DNA of 64,000 nt from Mya arenaria (GCF_026914265.1 NC_069135.1:24594167-24658166); one strand, 5' to 3'; counted from the first letter of the stretch, positions 35,550-48,945 are shown. Translations and numbers: made by a program. The notes: generated from the sequence alone by a model not told the origin.

Positions 35550-38500
35550 CGGTGCAAGGGCGTTGGCCATGACTTCTTTTCGCATAAATATTCTGTTTTT
35601 CACGTGAGGTATATTCATAGTCAGAAACAATTTTAAGGTAAATAATTTAGTGAAGTATATCAATTGAAATTCTTGGAATTAGTATTGTTTATTTATTCAA
35701 GATTGTTATTTTGATCAAAGGATTTACTTAAACAGTAGGGGATGACCAGACGTTTTGTTGGTTGAAACCTTAATGCATGCTTATGATTTAATCTAAGCAG
35801 TACCTATGTTAGTCATTGCTCATTTGCATAACAGCAGGATAAGAATATAAACTGACTTGACATGCAGTAAAAACACACCAAGAATCTTTAATGAATACAA
35901 GTATACACATACTGTATGTTGAATTTTGCTGATAATTGCCCTGCTTACTTAGGTTTCAATGACAGTGTCAATGCGTTTACCAAACCACATATCAACGGCG
36001 TTAGTTGGATGTTTGTTATCATATGGCGTTGTGAATTTTGTGTGTGCTTGTTTGGCATTGATCCTCGTGACTTCTAAAGGATCTCGGTAAGCTTTTATGC
36101 TACTGTGCTTCCATTGTTTTGTTTGAAATTGCGGCATGACTTTTATCAATTTTCGTTATCCAGTAAACAACTATGTGATAACATTTTCTATGTTTAAAAG
36201 CGTTATAAGGGAAATTATGTGATGAATGGGAGGCCATATGATAGCCACAACTTACATCTCGATAAGCGAAAGCTGGATAATTTCCGCATATTGTTTCTAA
36301 TGGCTTCTGAATAACCTTAGATTGCTTGCCTTTTGGAATTTGTATGACCATTATGATGCATTGAACTGGTCAGATTAAACACGACCACAAGATAATTGGT
36401 GGATGTTTTCATTCTGATTTTGTGATTTGTTATCATCTCCTACGTTCCTGTAAACTGTAATTGAGTATTTGAATCCTTGGAATTAAACAGACAGTTGGAG
36501 TAACACTTATTTTTGTAGTTTTTTTAGAAAACAGCTGCATTTTTAATAGAGAATTCAGAAATTAAACAGTAGCAATAGGGTGTTGCATATTCAAATTTTC
36601 TTTGGTCTTCTTCTTTCCTTTATGGGGCTATTTCCATTGCGATTGCTACGAAAAGGGTTTGGAAATTATCGCTTATCTGAAAATTACCATTTTTGTTATC
36701 AGTAGCTGTGTATTAATGTCCATCTAAATATTAAAAATAATATATGTTTCATACGTTACTCATACGCATGCATCTTTTAATTCTCAATATAAAACTTCAT
36801 TACTTTCATTAAAATTAATAAAACAATTATATAGTCTGCATATATTATTTACATTCATACTGTAATGTGTATTACAGATTTGCGGTACAACACTAAAATA
36901 TTACATTCATACTGTCGAAATAATTGGGGGTTCTTGAGCAACAACATATATAATAATATTTTATTCATATATACCCTGTAGGGACTTTCTTCATACCAAG
37001 GATGTAAATTCGTTCTGTCATTTTAATCTGATGAAACCATATCCTGTCGCCATAACACTTCGTGCTTTTTACATAACTTCGTTATTGTATCATAAATGCA
37101 TCCCCCTGCGGCCTACTGCGGAAGGAAAAGCGGAATTACCAGACAACAAAAATGAATCTTACCATTTGTATAAGTATTCAACATAGGTCTGCAAGAGGAC
37201 GAATACATTCAAAAAGGGTAACCTTACAGATATTTAGAATCAATACGGTGACAAAATTGTCTTTAATTAAGAGAATCAGTCCAAATCTATTAGTTATATG
37301 TGTGTGCGAATTCGGCCCGAAAACATTCTAACAATGTTTAATTGCAAAAATGTTGAATATATTAATAACGCATTGGAAACTGTAGGGGCAAACGCAGATG
37401 CCATGAAAACATGAATACCCTGTTTAAAAGCACAATGATAAGCCCTAACATACACGTCAAGGGATACACACGAAACAAACAAGAATCAAAATGTCAAATT
37501 ACTTACCTCAACTTTAAAAAAAATGAGATATTTATCGTGATTATTAACAAGAATTCAAACTATGAGAATATTCATTATTTTTCAATAAGAAGGCACATTG
37601 TCGTTTTATAAAAAAATAAGAAGTTAATTTGAGACAAATGTAAACAGTGCACGAGTGAAAATCTACATGTCGACTGTCCTGGAAATTTTGAATTAATCAC
37701 TATCAAACTTAAAATGTAACATAAGTTCAAAGACAACAACCCATATCAACAAAAAAAACGTCCTTCGTTACCGAATCCATTGGCACTTTGTGAGCATGTT
37801 TTGGGTCAAATTTTAAATTGCTTTGCGCATTTTGCTTCTAAAATGTGTTTTCGTTTATTCATTGCATTTGCTTACTAACATTAAACATTTAAAGTACAAG
37901 GTATTTTAAATTGTGTAAAGAAGTTTATATCTATTGAATATTTACAATACCCTAAGCAATTTCAACTAGGAAAAACACAAACATGTGTCATTTTCGTTTC
38001 AAAAGAAGCGTTTCGAGTTACGGTGATGTATTTCATATAATCAAATTTGTCATACATCATAATAATTGTACCAAATCAATAAGATAATAACAATCGATTT
38101 ATATAATATATTGTGTATGTTTTGACATTATAGCAATAGTAATAGTAACGAAGGTTTATGTACTGTATTAATGTAGTATATGTATACTACATTCAAAGAG
38201 GAAATATCATGGTGTGTAATAAAATAAGTTATTATCACTTCTAAAACATATTGATTTTAAAGTATATGCATGTTATGTTATCTAACAAACTGATATAGTT
38301 GCACATTTATGATAGAAAAATATAACATTTTAATAAGGACCTGGTGCACGTTTTAACTACTGAAAAGTACAATAAACATTTTGCAAAATCTAAGGTCAAA
38401 TGAAAAGGAAATTGTGTTTTGCGTAAATATAAGTAAGTTTATTTTGTTTGAAATAATTATTTGAAAAAAAGAAATGAAAACAATTTTGGAAACGAAAGTT

Positions 38501-40724
38501 TATTTAAAATAATTAAAATAATTATGATAATACAATGTATTTACGTTTAGTTGTTTAATAAATGTTATACATTGTTTTGTATGTCTCATACAATCATAAT
38601 TGGCTTAAGATGGCGTTTGGTATGGTAATCAAACCATAACATAGATTATATTTGTTCAAGAGTCATAAACGATTTCTATGCATTTTTGTACTATATGCAT
38701 TTTACCAACATAGTTTTTAGCAATCGTTTACATAACGTTTCAAAAACTTTACTTCGATGTCGTTCTGTCAGTAATGAGAAATAAAAAAATATTTGCTTTT
38801 GAATCTGATTCTGAAATCAATGTTTAAGTGTAAGAAAACTTCGTTACTGTCGACTCTTTGGACCCTAAGCACAAAATAAAGGTTTTGGTCTAAAATACAT
38901 GCGAGGTATAATGTCTGTTTTTGACAAAGACTATCTTGATACAATATAAAGTATTTTAAGGAACACAAGTATAAAATTAAACAGTTTAAATCTGTCTTGA
39001 TTTTTGTGTTTGGACCATTGCGATATTAAGCATCATATGTTTGCAATGTTCAATTGATGTTCACTTTACATAACTTTGATATAAGACATGATGGCACGTC
39101 AATTACTTAAACATTAATACACAAAAACAAACATAAAACCTTCGTTACCATTCTGTAACGAAGGTTTATTGCTATATATTTTCAGTTTCATTGCGAAACG
39201 TGTTTGCTTTGATTGTGCAGCAGCATTCCATGAGAAACTGAAAGACTTTATTAAGGGGAAAACGACCCTTTTAAAAAGGGTGAACACTGCTGCGAAAAAA
39301 GGCAACTTATATATATTTATTGTGAAAGGCTCTCTGCATGTATAAATGTCTGTGAAAATAAAATCTTATTTTCTCTAATTGGTGCCAGCTATGGTGTTTG
39401 GTGGTGTAAGGGAAGGCAACACTGACTGCAGACATAAGCATTTTAAGCTATTAATGAAATAGCGTAACAAATGCAAAGGTCGCAAGTTTTAGGTAACGAA
39501 CGTTAAAGTAACGATGGTTTATTTTTAAGATGATAATAGCGAGTTGTTATTCCTGGAAATGGCAAACCTTTGTAATAATTCGCATTATGGAAGTGCGGGC
39601 TCCAATACTAACAACTAACATAATTTGTTTTAACAACTGCTTACAGTGTCAGTGAAAGTAAATGGAAACGAAAGTTTAATCAATTAATTTACAGAAGGAT
39701 TCCTAGTTAAATTGAGGTGATTTTCGTCTGACCAAACATCCCTGTAACGTGTGCTTCGGAATTGAAACATATTGTAAAGTTTGAACATTGATTTAAACTG
39801 ATAGTAAACAATATTCATACAATATATGTAAACAAGTTATGTACCTAATATGTAGGAAAGTAAAGGTAAGCAAAATATGTTCATTAAAAGTGTTTTTCAT
39901 TAGTAGATATATTTCACTTGAGAAATAGATAAATATGGCCAATGAAATACTGGTTTATGTTTTTCTTAAAATCTTTATGAGCATGAAAACTGTGGCGGCG
40001 CCGATAACGAAGGTTCAAAATATTGCATTTTGCTTCAAAAGTTTCAGTTAATTTTTGATCAGGAAGAGAGCAATGACTAAACAATAACTTGCCTTACCAA
40101 GGTAGAGTATATGATGAGGAAAAATGAGTTTGTACATAAGTATTTTTTATAGGAAACCTGGAACATTAAATGGACCGAAATGCGCATTCGTATTGATAAT
40201 CAGTGAGCACGCAAACTTTACCGAGACGAAATTAGTGGGCTTAGTCGCCTTAATAGTGTTGGTGTCATTGGGGCCAGGACATTCCTGGGCTTAATCAAGC
40301 TTATGGGAACCCAGTCTAACACTAAGCCACTGTAAATATGCATCTATAGTGTTCTAAGTACAAGATGTAACATTAACAAATTCATTACTAAAATTCTTAT
40401 TTCCAATGTCTAGCATTCCAATGTAATGTTATTATCGTTCTCAAAGATACCGGCGGAATAAATGTTTGCAAATATGTAATTCTTTCTTTCTAGAACATGG
40501 CTAACTTATGACAATAAAACGTTGTGGATATATCATATACCACTTTTAAACTTATAGTTTATATATAGAAATCCTTGTTTACACATGAAACAGAAGCAGA
40601 CAAAATAAATAAACTCAATTTTCACATTAGGTAATGCAAAACAATGAAACAGGAAAAAAAAATGGGGAAAACACCATCTTTTGTCACTCTTGCAGTATAA
40701 TATTTGCCGTTTTGAGGCATTGGA
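35550..40724. other. Gene-free AT-rich stretch with a recurring short motif
   Basis: No frame over about 85 codons and no recognisable domain is present on either strand. The motif TAACGAAGGTTTA or its complement recurs at about 37762, 38146, 38488, 38836, 39136-39167 (paired), 39508, 39664 and 40003. An imperfect inverted repeat (GTGGGCTTAGT near 40228 and ACTAAGCCAC near 40322) may be a MITE relic. Confidence 0.5.
39136..39167. repeat. Perfect 13-bp inverted repeat of the recurring motif
   Basis: AAACCTTCGTTAC, a six-base loop, then GTAACGAAGGTTT. This is the only place where two copies of the motif face each other directly. Confidence 0.8.
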
Positions 40725-41494
40725 TTAGGAGTGTCTAATGGCTTCGATGACTTTTACCTGATGTATTTCTATTCTGTGCACACGAGTGTTTGTCTGTTTT
40801 TTGCAAAACAATAGCATTTTAAAAACCTCATTGAACGCCTTTGCAAAATGTTTATTTGTCATAAAGTAAATAAACCAGTTCATAGACGGGTGCAGATGGG
40901 CAAATATAGTGATGTTTAGATGAACTTCGTGAGGAAATGTGTCTTTCGAATCGATAACAATTAGAAGGGCGTAGGGCGTCCAGCATGACACAAATACGGC
41001 GTAAATTAAGAACAACGTTTTAGCAAGGCGGAAACTCTTCAGAGGCCCGTCGGCACTGTATGATTGAGAGGTTTGCTTCTGTATTCGACGTCTATGTTTC
41101 CGGACGTAAATATAAATCCTCAGATAGCATAAGCCCGTGATGATGGAAGGTATCCATACCAAAATGACAGAAAATATAATCGTGAATGGGAAGGTCTCCA
41201 TTCTGTCCCATATACATTCTAAACTTTTTCGGTCAAAACCATGGTCACCAAAGCCTACAGTATTCATCAAGACGAGAATTACTCCTACAGAGTATACCGA
41301 TAATGATATGGCGCAACAGGTTTTCTTAGTAAATATTTTGTTATAGATGTCGTTGGCACAAATGTAAACATATCTGTTCAAGCTCATGGCTGCAATCGTC
41401 ATCAACGACGTCACACACGATATGGTACAGATACTGGCAACAACCTTGCAGAGACCCGGTACACTGCCAAAAAACTCCTCCCCCTCCAGCTTGG
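40725..41494 (-). CDS. Melatonin-receptor-like class A GPCR, copy C, last exon
   Basis: The minus-strand exon opens in phase 1 after a tttcag acceptor (41495-41497 on the plus strand) with KLEGEEFF, matching KLEGEQFF of copy B, and runs open to the stop at 40725. It has the TM3 cysteine, NRY, LECIWDR, VWIPSI (TM5 proline), CWTPY (TM6) and NWFIY (TM7). The tail is longer than in copies A and B. It is clearly diverged from A and B but of the same subfamily and intron layout. The TM1-2 exon is not visible anywhere upstream on this strand up to the window end. The gene may have a very long intron, or this may be an orphan exon without a working start. Confidence 0.75.
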
Positions 41495-43670
41495 CTGAAA
41501 TTGAAACACAGTTAAATATAAAACAGTATATGACCTATATCGATTATTTAAGAGTAGTAGTAATATTGAATGCTACAATAGTACTGCAGGTGCTGAAAGT
41601 TGGGACCTGGCTTACTATGTGTTTCAAATATCCCCTGTATAACAATAAGTTTATCCGTTAAGACAATTTATACAGAAAATTACAAATCCTGGCAATCACT
41701 AGTATTGAAATATTATTTGATAGTATTAAGCAAATGTAAAATAAAAAAGTAGTTCTTTAGATTTATGTACAATACACTTTACGTTTTAATTACATTTAAA
41801 CATACTTGAGTGACCACCCTGGAAGAAAATTTAAAATTAAGTGGCCTTCCATAGTGCAAATGTCGTTTGAAGGATCAAAATTTGAAACGAATAAACTATC
41901 AATAGTTTTGACGTTTAATAATTAGCAAGCATAAATCCGTTGCAATATGTGTAGTATCTGTAATAAGGAGTTGAACACATTTTGAGAAAAAAGATATTTT
42001 CATATTTCCAGTAAAAAAAAACATTTACATTTTTCCAGAATTGGTTTTATACAATATGAGTATGTTTTGTGTCAAATTGTCTGTTATATCCACTCAACAA
42101 TGTTTTGAGGCACTGTGCTGTTGGGGGCTATTTAAAAAAAAGATATTTGCATTTTTGTAACCATGAAGTTATTTTGATCCATTATTGTTCATTATTCTAT
42201 TGAATATAAATCAATGCCGATACCTCAACATCTTTTTTAAACCTAAGATTGCTTTTACGCTTTGTGGGAAATGAGGTAGTTTATAAATTGTATGAGTAAA
42301 CACCAAACAAGAGCTGACAGATAATTATAAGAGAAGAATAGACACACGTTATTCAATTTCCAAAAGCGTTGCTGACTCTATTTCAATATCAGGGATTTTC
42401 TAACATATTTTTAGAAATTATAAACAATAGAGCTGAAATTGAAAACCTGAACGAGATTTACAAGAATCAGAGCAAAGGCATTACAAATAGCCTTTTCTCC
42501 ATCAATTTGTTATCAATCTGATCATACTCGATTTAATTAGATTTAGCCACTGAGCTATGTAGTTTTATATAAAAAGGAAACATGGTTTTGTTTCACCTTT
42601 TTATCTTGCGTGGTTGGTAAAGCAATTTAATTGGATATTGTATAATGAAAGCTTAATTGCATTGGGATTTTTCTTCTTTTAACTCAAGATTTCCCAAGTG
42701 CGTCTAAAAGTCGTTATTGTACTTATGTGGTATCATGTGTACCTAAGATCTAAATAAGCAGTTGAATGGAAACAGCATATTGATTACAATTCTAGAAAAT
42801 GGCAAATTGTGACTCAATATACACGTATTTTATTTTTTACTGTTATTTATTTCTCCATTGTTTTTTTTTGCGATACATTAATAAGCAATGATACAGTTAT
42901 AGATAAGGATAAATTGACAGACAACGATACATTCATATGTAACAATACTTGATAGAAAACGATGCATTGATATACAGAGCTAAATTCATTTATATATCTT
43001 TACATTGATGTAGACAACGATAAATTAATAAAACACGATCAATTATCAGCTCTGTATTTTTCCCAATATTGTTATGCATTGCTCTTTATCATATTTGAGT
43101 TCACTATATAAGTTGTTATTTATCTGGTATAACATTATGGTAATTTGAGGATTAAATCCATACAAGTGCCTTGTCAACTATATGTTGTTTAAAAGTTTAA
43201 ATACAATTGCACTTCATTTTGCTGACCAGTCCAAGGCGTAACTTCAACATTTGTTAAACATATGTGTTGATGTACGTGGTGTCTGTGCTATCAACCGGAT
43301 CTGCCTTTAAATTGTTTCTCCTAAGGTTCTATTGTATTGAAGTATTTTAAGAGTGTTCTAAAAGTTGCAATTGTGTAATATGCATTTTTGCGAATATTCA
43401 ACTCATAATATATGGCATTGTTTTGTTTTGTTTTTTAAATCAAATTTTCCGGACGCATTTTACTTCAGACATTATGCAGTACATGAAACACATACTTTAT
43501 CAATAAACTGTTCTCGCGGTTTTATGTACACGTGTCCGTTTTGGGAAAATACGGACTACTTCTTTGAAATATACACATTAATTTTTCCTTAGGATATTCC
43601 TTCCTTTATTTTTAATTTAACCTTTAAAACCATATTTTTTTAATTTTTTTAGATTTTAATAAAGGTAATA
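41495..43670. other. Non-coding stretch upstream of GPCR copy C
   Basis: Nothing codes convincingly. 42860-43050 holds a degenerate array of short pieces such as GATACATT, GACAACGATA and GATAAATT(A/G)A. If copy C has a first exon, this would be intron. Confidence 0.4.
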
Positions 43671-43677
43671 ACTCCGC

Positions 43678-44298
43678 TTGGCCTCCGACTCATTCTCCAT
43701 ACGTCACGCGACGCGAATAGGTAGACGCCGACTCATTCGTGGTAAGGTCATCCATAGGTCCATCCTGGTCACCTTCTCAGACCGCTTCCAAGTAGGCCAT
43801 ATTCTGAAAAATGCAAACAAGCTTAGAAATACAAATATCAGTATAAATAGAGACTACCCTGCCGAAATATCAAACGCAAGGCGCGAGCTATGGCCTGAAT
43901 ATATGAAGGCAAAAAGAAATCTTGGACCAGACCGTGTTAAACTTCGATACCCAGCGGCATTAGAAATCGACAAAATGGTGACAGAAGACAAATTTCCTGA
44001 CTGGCATATTATTATCAACAGGCCAAGAGACAGTGATATTCACCATGCTGTTGAATCTACTGTTAAAATAAACACTATCTTCATGACCGAACAAGCTAAC
44101 ACAAACCTTAAAGCAAATCCAAAAGTTGAGGAGTCGAGGCCCCCACACCGCCGGCTGCCTGATATGGAGACAGAAAACTCGCAGCCGTCCGACACAGATG
44201 ACTCTGACTCCGAATGTAGCTACGCCTCGGTTATGGCTAATCGTCAAACATTGGCCCAGCAAGCGCAGACCCCACAAACAGTAACCTATGCACAATGA
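43678..44298 (+). pseudogene. LINE ORF1-like protein, N-terminally truncated
   Basis: About 206 codons are open, but an in-frame stop lies just upstream and there is no ATG at the start, so the N-terminus is missing. The text (GKVIHRSILVTFSDRF, then NISINRDYP and ARRELWPEY) resembles the C-terminal RNA-binding region of L1-type ORF1 proteins. The end is rich in Ser, Thr and Asp. It would bind the element's RNA. It is followed by the proline-rich repeat stretch at 44300-44580. Confidence 0.65.
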
Positions 44299-44299
44299 A

Positions 44300-44590
44300 A
44301 GCCGCGCCCAGGCTCCACGTCACATCCCACTCCGGAAAGCGGGGAAAGAAGTGTGGCCAATAGTGCTCCCCCGTCGGTGACCAACGCCCACGCCGTCCCG
44401 CCGGTGACAGACGCCCGTGCGACCCCGCCGGTGATCAATGCATCTGTGGCTCCGCCTTTACCGAAGTCCCAGCGGCCCCGCCTATCAACAACGCCCCTGC
44501 GGCTCCACTTGTGACAAACGCCCCAGGAGGTCCGAATAGCATGTCAAAGGCCTAGGACTGGCCGGCGAGGGTCCCTGTGCCAGACAACAA
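44300..44590 (+). repeat. GC-rich proline-type repeats between LINE ORF1 and ORF2
   Basis: Several imperfect repeats of about 30-33 bp are built on CCGCCGGTGAC-NACGCCC. In one frame they read as PPVTNAHAV-like units. The base composition stands out from the AT-rich element around it. Confidence 0.6.
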
Positions 44591-44593
44591 GCG

Positions 44594-45722
44594 TCACCTT
44601 GACAACCTGAAATTTGGGACATTGAATGTTTGTGGACTTAAGCAAAGAATGCAATACGAAGAATTTACGAAACTTATAAATGAATTTTTGTGTAACAGAA
44701 ACTAAGTTAGATATGCATGACATTATTTTGTTAGAAAATTATACTTTTTTATCAAAACCCAGAATGCAAAAAACTAAGCGCAAGTCTGGTGGAATAGGTG
44801 TATACATTAAATCGTCTCTTAAGAATTTTATTAGAATTGTAGAAATTGTTTGTGAATATGTATTATGGATGGAAATATCGAACGACATCTTAAATCTATC
44901 ACATCCCTTGTTAGTAGGAACTATTTATGTACCTCCTGATAATTCCAAATATTATAACAATGATATTTACTCTTCACTCGAACAAGAAATCATCACTATG
45001 GTAGCCAAATCGCCAAACCTGTTACTTACAGGTGATACCAATGCCCATACCTCTAATCTACCCGATTTTATCAAGGTAGACGGTTTCCTCGCAGACTATT
45101 TTGATTTTGATGAGGAACTATTTAAGTATATGAATGCAGCTGAAATCCTAGAAACACTTCAAATTCAAATTAACAGACACACCACAGATAACAGAGTTAA
45201 TATAGCTGGTCAGAGATTATTAGACATCTGTAAAACAATAATCTGACAATTTGTAACGGAAGACTAGGAAATGATAAACACATTGGCAAAAGTACATTTA
45301 GACAAAATTCAGTCATTGACTATGATATTGTATCCACTTCGCTCATCGATAGAGTTGTTTCCTTTGATATAAACGAATTGGACTGCCTGTTTTCGGATGG
45401 CCATAACCTTCTTAGATTAACTTTAAATATCAAATGCAAAATACCCGCCAAACAACTAAACGAAAACCCAGATGACAGTAAAATAACAAATCCGAAATGG
45501 AAAGACACAAAATCAATAGAATTCACCCAAAACATAAACGCCCAGAAAATAGAAGAAACGATGAGCTATTTATCAAATATTGATGTAACTAATGCAGAAA
45601 ACCTCATTAACCTCGCAACCAACAACATCTCTGAATATTTAACGAGTCTGCACACAAAACTTTTAATAAAAGAGCAAAATATAATTATAATACTAATAAT
45701 AAACCGTGGTTCGGTCCAATAA
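44594..45722 (+). pseudogene. LINE ORF2, endonuclease part, frameshifted
   Basis: The APE-type endonuclease nicks target DNA for target-primed reverse transcription. Visible motifs are LNVCGL near the start, CVTETKLD (catalytic Glu), GGIGVYIKS, LLTGDTNAH (Asp and Asn) and SDGHNLL (the SDH-type histidine, here with an extra Gly). Frame changes fall near 44683, where a small piece also seems to be missing between INEF and CVTE, and near 45245. The final frame ends at 45722 and the reverse transcriptase goes on in a third frame. Confidence 0.75.
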
Positions 45723-45739
45723 GCCAAAATGCTAGAAAA

Positions 45740-47362
45740 ATGTATAACCAAGCAAAAAAGAAATACCAGTTAAATAAAACTGAACTCACTAAAGATAACT
45801 TAACACAGGCAAGTAAACATTATAAAATGATAATGAATAAATTTATTCGCAAGCAAAAGCACAATAATGAAATTAGGTTAAGAAAACTTAATTCAAAGAA
45901 CTCCAAAGACTATTGGAAAGAATTAAATAGTTTAAACAAAAAGACCAATATCAAATACCCTGAGCTCAGTAAGATGTACGAGCATTTTAAAACACTTGGG
46001 TCAAACGATAATGAAAGCAGTGGACCGAAACCCGCTCTTTTAAAAGAAAATGAGATTAACAATGACGATATTATTTTGAACTCCACAATTACAAAACAGG
46101 AAATTGAAAAGGCAATCAGTAAATTAAAACATGGGAAGGCTTATGCAAACGACCTTATTCAAAATGAGTACATTAAATCTACTAAAGACACTATGCTACC
46201 AATTTATGAAGGTCTATTCAACGCCGTTTTCGACAGTGGAATTATCCCACAATCTTGGCAGGAAGGTATTATAAGACCCATATACAAAAATAAAGGGTCA
46301 ACAGAGGACCCGGCTAACTATAGACCAATCTGTATCTTGAGCTGCCTCGGCAAACTATTCTCGTCAGTTTTAAATGAAAGACTTAACAGATATCTCAAAA
46401 CCCAGGAAATACTCCGTGAAAATCAAGCAGGTTTTAGATCATCATATTCTACGATTGATCACATATTCACTCTTAATTTCCTTTTCGACTACATGAGACT
46501 CTCTAAAGATAAGCTATTTATAGCATTTATAGATTTTTCTCAAGCCTTTGACTCAGTCTGGCACGATGGTCTCTACCATAAACTTCTATTTAACCAGATT
46601 AACGGGAAATTTTTCAGAGCCATAAAGTCTATATATGAAAACATCAAAACATGTGTAAAGATAGACAATAAAAAGTCATGCCATTTCAAAAGTACATGCG
46701 GAGTCAAACAAGGCGATCAAATAAGCCCAGTGCTGTTTAGCTTATACTTAAATGATCTGGAAACATATATACGTTCAAACATAAACACAGGCATAACGAT
46801 CGAGAGTGAAACGATGACAAATTTCTTCAACCTGCTAATTTTACTTTATGCTGACGATACAGTCCTTTTTGGTCGCAATGAAAAAGATTTCCAAGATACA
46901 CTTCATGTGTTCCAAAATTATTGCAATCAATGGAAACTAAACATTAACAAAGGTAAAACGAAAATAATGATGTTTGGTGCCAGAAAAACAGATAAATTCC
47001 GTTTTAGGATTGAAAATGATAATATTGAAATTGTTAAAAGCTATAAATATCTCGGAACTCTTTTCTCAAGCAATGGAAGCTTTAAATCAGCAAGACAACA
47101 TATAGCTAACCAAGCAAACAAAGCAATGCACTTACTATTACTAAGAATACATAATCTTGATATTCCAATAGACTTACAATTAAAACTTTTTGACAGCACT
47201 ATTCTACCAATACTTACATACGGATCGGAAATTTGGGGGTTTGAAAATATTGATGTCATTGAGAAAGTACATAATGACTTTCTGAGGAAAATCACTAATT
47301 CCAGGAAAAGCACACCAATGTATATACTTTACTCAGAACTTGGAAAATCCCCCTTAATATAA
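45740..47362 (+). pseudogene. LINE ORF2, reverse-transcriptase part
   Basis: A 540-codon open frame carries all main RT motifs: IIRPIYKNKG, NYRPICILSC, ENQAGFRSSYSTIDHI, FIDFSQAFDSVWHDGL, GVKQGDQISPVLFSLYLND, LLYADDTVLF and the thumb YKYLGTLFSS. It copies the element's RNA at the nicked target. The frame ends at 47362 in SELGKSPLI, and the C-terminal part follows in another frame. This is the best preserved portion of the element. Confidence 0.9.
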
Positions 47363-47376
47363 TTATACGCTCGAAA

Positions 47377-48018
47377 ATGATAAAATTTTGGTCAAAAATC
47401 CTAGATCCTAACTCTCTTAAACTGGCATCGTCATGTTATCACTATATGCTACATACGCAATTAAAGTCAAAATGGTTAGTTTACATACAAAAAACACTAA
47501 ACGATGTAGGCCTTTCAAATGTTTGGTTCCAACAAGCATCTATAAACCTTAAGTCGCTCGACAAATTGGTAAAACACATTCTAACTGACCAGTTTAAACA
47601 GTCCTGGCATGCAAACATCAATAATACAAATAAAAGCAAAAACTTTAACCTATTTAAAGAAGACACTGAACAAGCTCTCTACCTAAAGATCTTATACAGA
47701 AATGATGCTCTAACTTTATTTAGGTTCAGATCTGCAAACCACAAATTAGCTATTGAAAGAGGTAGATGGCAAAGCACAACCAAGGCTTATAACGAAAGAG
47801 AGTGTGATTTTTGCTCATTAGACATTGGCGATGAATTCCACACGCTACTAGTCTGTAAGAAATTCAAAAACCAAAGAATTAAATACATCTCACCATTATT
47901 TGTTAACCGCCCTAACATTGTGAAATATAAGCTATTAATGACAAGTACAGATATAGACACTCTTGAAAATTTATGTAGGTTTATTCGAATTATATTTAAA
48001 TCATGCAACCGAACTTAA
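47377..48018 (+). pseudogene. LINE ORF2, C-terminal zinc-motif part
   Basis: This 213-codon continuation of ORF2 in a shifted frame has the FRSANHKLAIERGRW segment followed by CDFCSLDIGDEFHTLLVC, a Cys-Cys-His-Cys zinc motif found near the C-terminus of many LINE ORF2 proteins. The break from the RT frame lies near 47362-47377. Confidence 0.75.
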
Positions 48019-48945
48019 CAATACTTCACATCATATTCTAACATATAAAATTAAAATTAAAAAACAAAAAAGGATAAAAGATATAACACAGCACTTTACT
48101 GAAAGAAATAGAAAAAAACAACAACTTACCCTACAAATAAATCCTTAGCTTCATCAGTCGCCGGTGCCCAAATTTACAACCAAATTATTCGTTCATTCAC
48201 TAAAATATTCCCATTCATGCATCCGCACTAAAATCACGCAGAAAACGAGGAACAAATACATCTACACTGGCGTACGCTTTGTTTACTCATCTGTCGTTTA
48301 ATATTCATAACTGTAACCTTATCCGCTATGTATAACTCATTCTTAACCCAAATTTCTAGTATTGTATATATCTTATCCATAATGAACAATAACACTCCCC
48401 CCCGGTAATGTCATGCCAATACAAGTAGATATCTATTACATTTTATTAAATATTAATTGATACTTAACCTTGAAACGTATTTGTCTCCATATTGAATTTC
48501 AGTGTCGTTATGATATGTATAAATTGACTATATCTGTAGAATGATTGATATTACCAAATACATGATTACCTTCACTTGTGTAACATGCAAATCTGATACT
48601 ACTATCACTGGTCTCTGTATAACATTGTACTTGCCATTGATATGTTTTCACGAAAAATTATATAGCCAGACAGAGCCCCTGTTGTTTTATACCGCGGTCT
48701 AAACAACGTAGTTGACACGGTGTGATTATGCCCCATTTTGTAGACGGGATAAAACAACAGTGGCCCTGCTAAGCTTTTATACGTCATGTACATGTATATA
48801 TGATTATTGTATTTCGTACTATTAATCAGTTATTTCGAATTTCTGTACCCGATTACCAATATTTTAACATGCGTTTTTTTTTATATATCCTATTCATGTT
48901 GTTGCATACATTGTAACCTGAATTAGTAAATAAAACGAGTTTGAG

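Larger units (their letters stand above)
43672..48945 (+). mobile_element. LINE retrotransposon, 5'-truncated and frameshifted
   Basis: This non-LTR element has an ORF1-like part, an APE-type endonuclease, a reverse transcriptase with YADD and a C-terminal CxxC zinc motif, in that order. Coding stops near 48018. A 3' untranslated part runs to a tail of GAGTTT repeats after AATAAA (near 48930), the kind of short tandem tail many LINEs end in. The 5' end lacks an ATG for ORF1, so it is truncated. At least four frame changes split ORF2, so this copy cannot move by itself. No target-site duplication could be found. The clade is not assigned. Confidence 0.9.
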
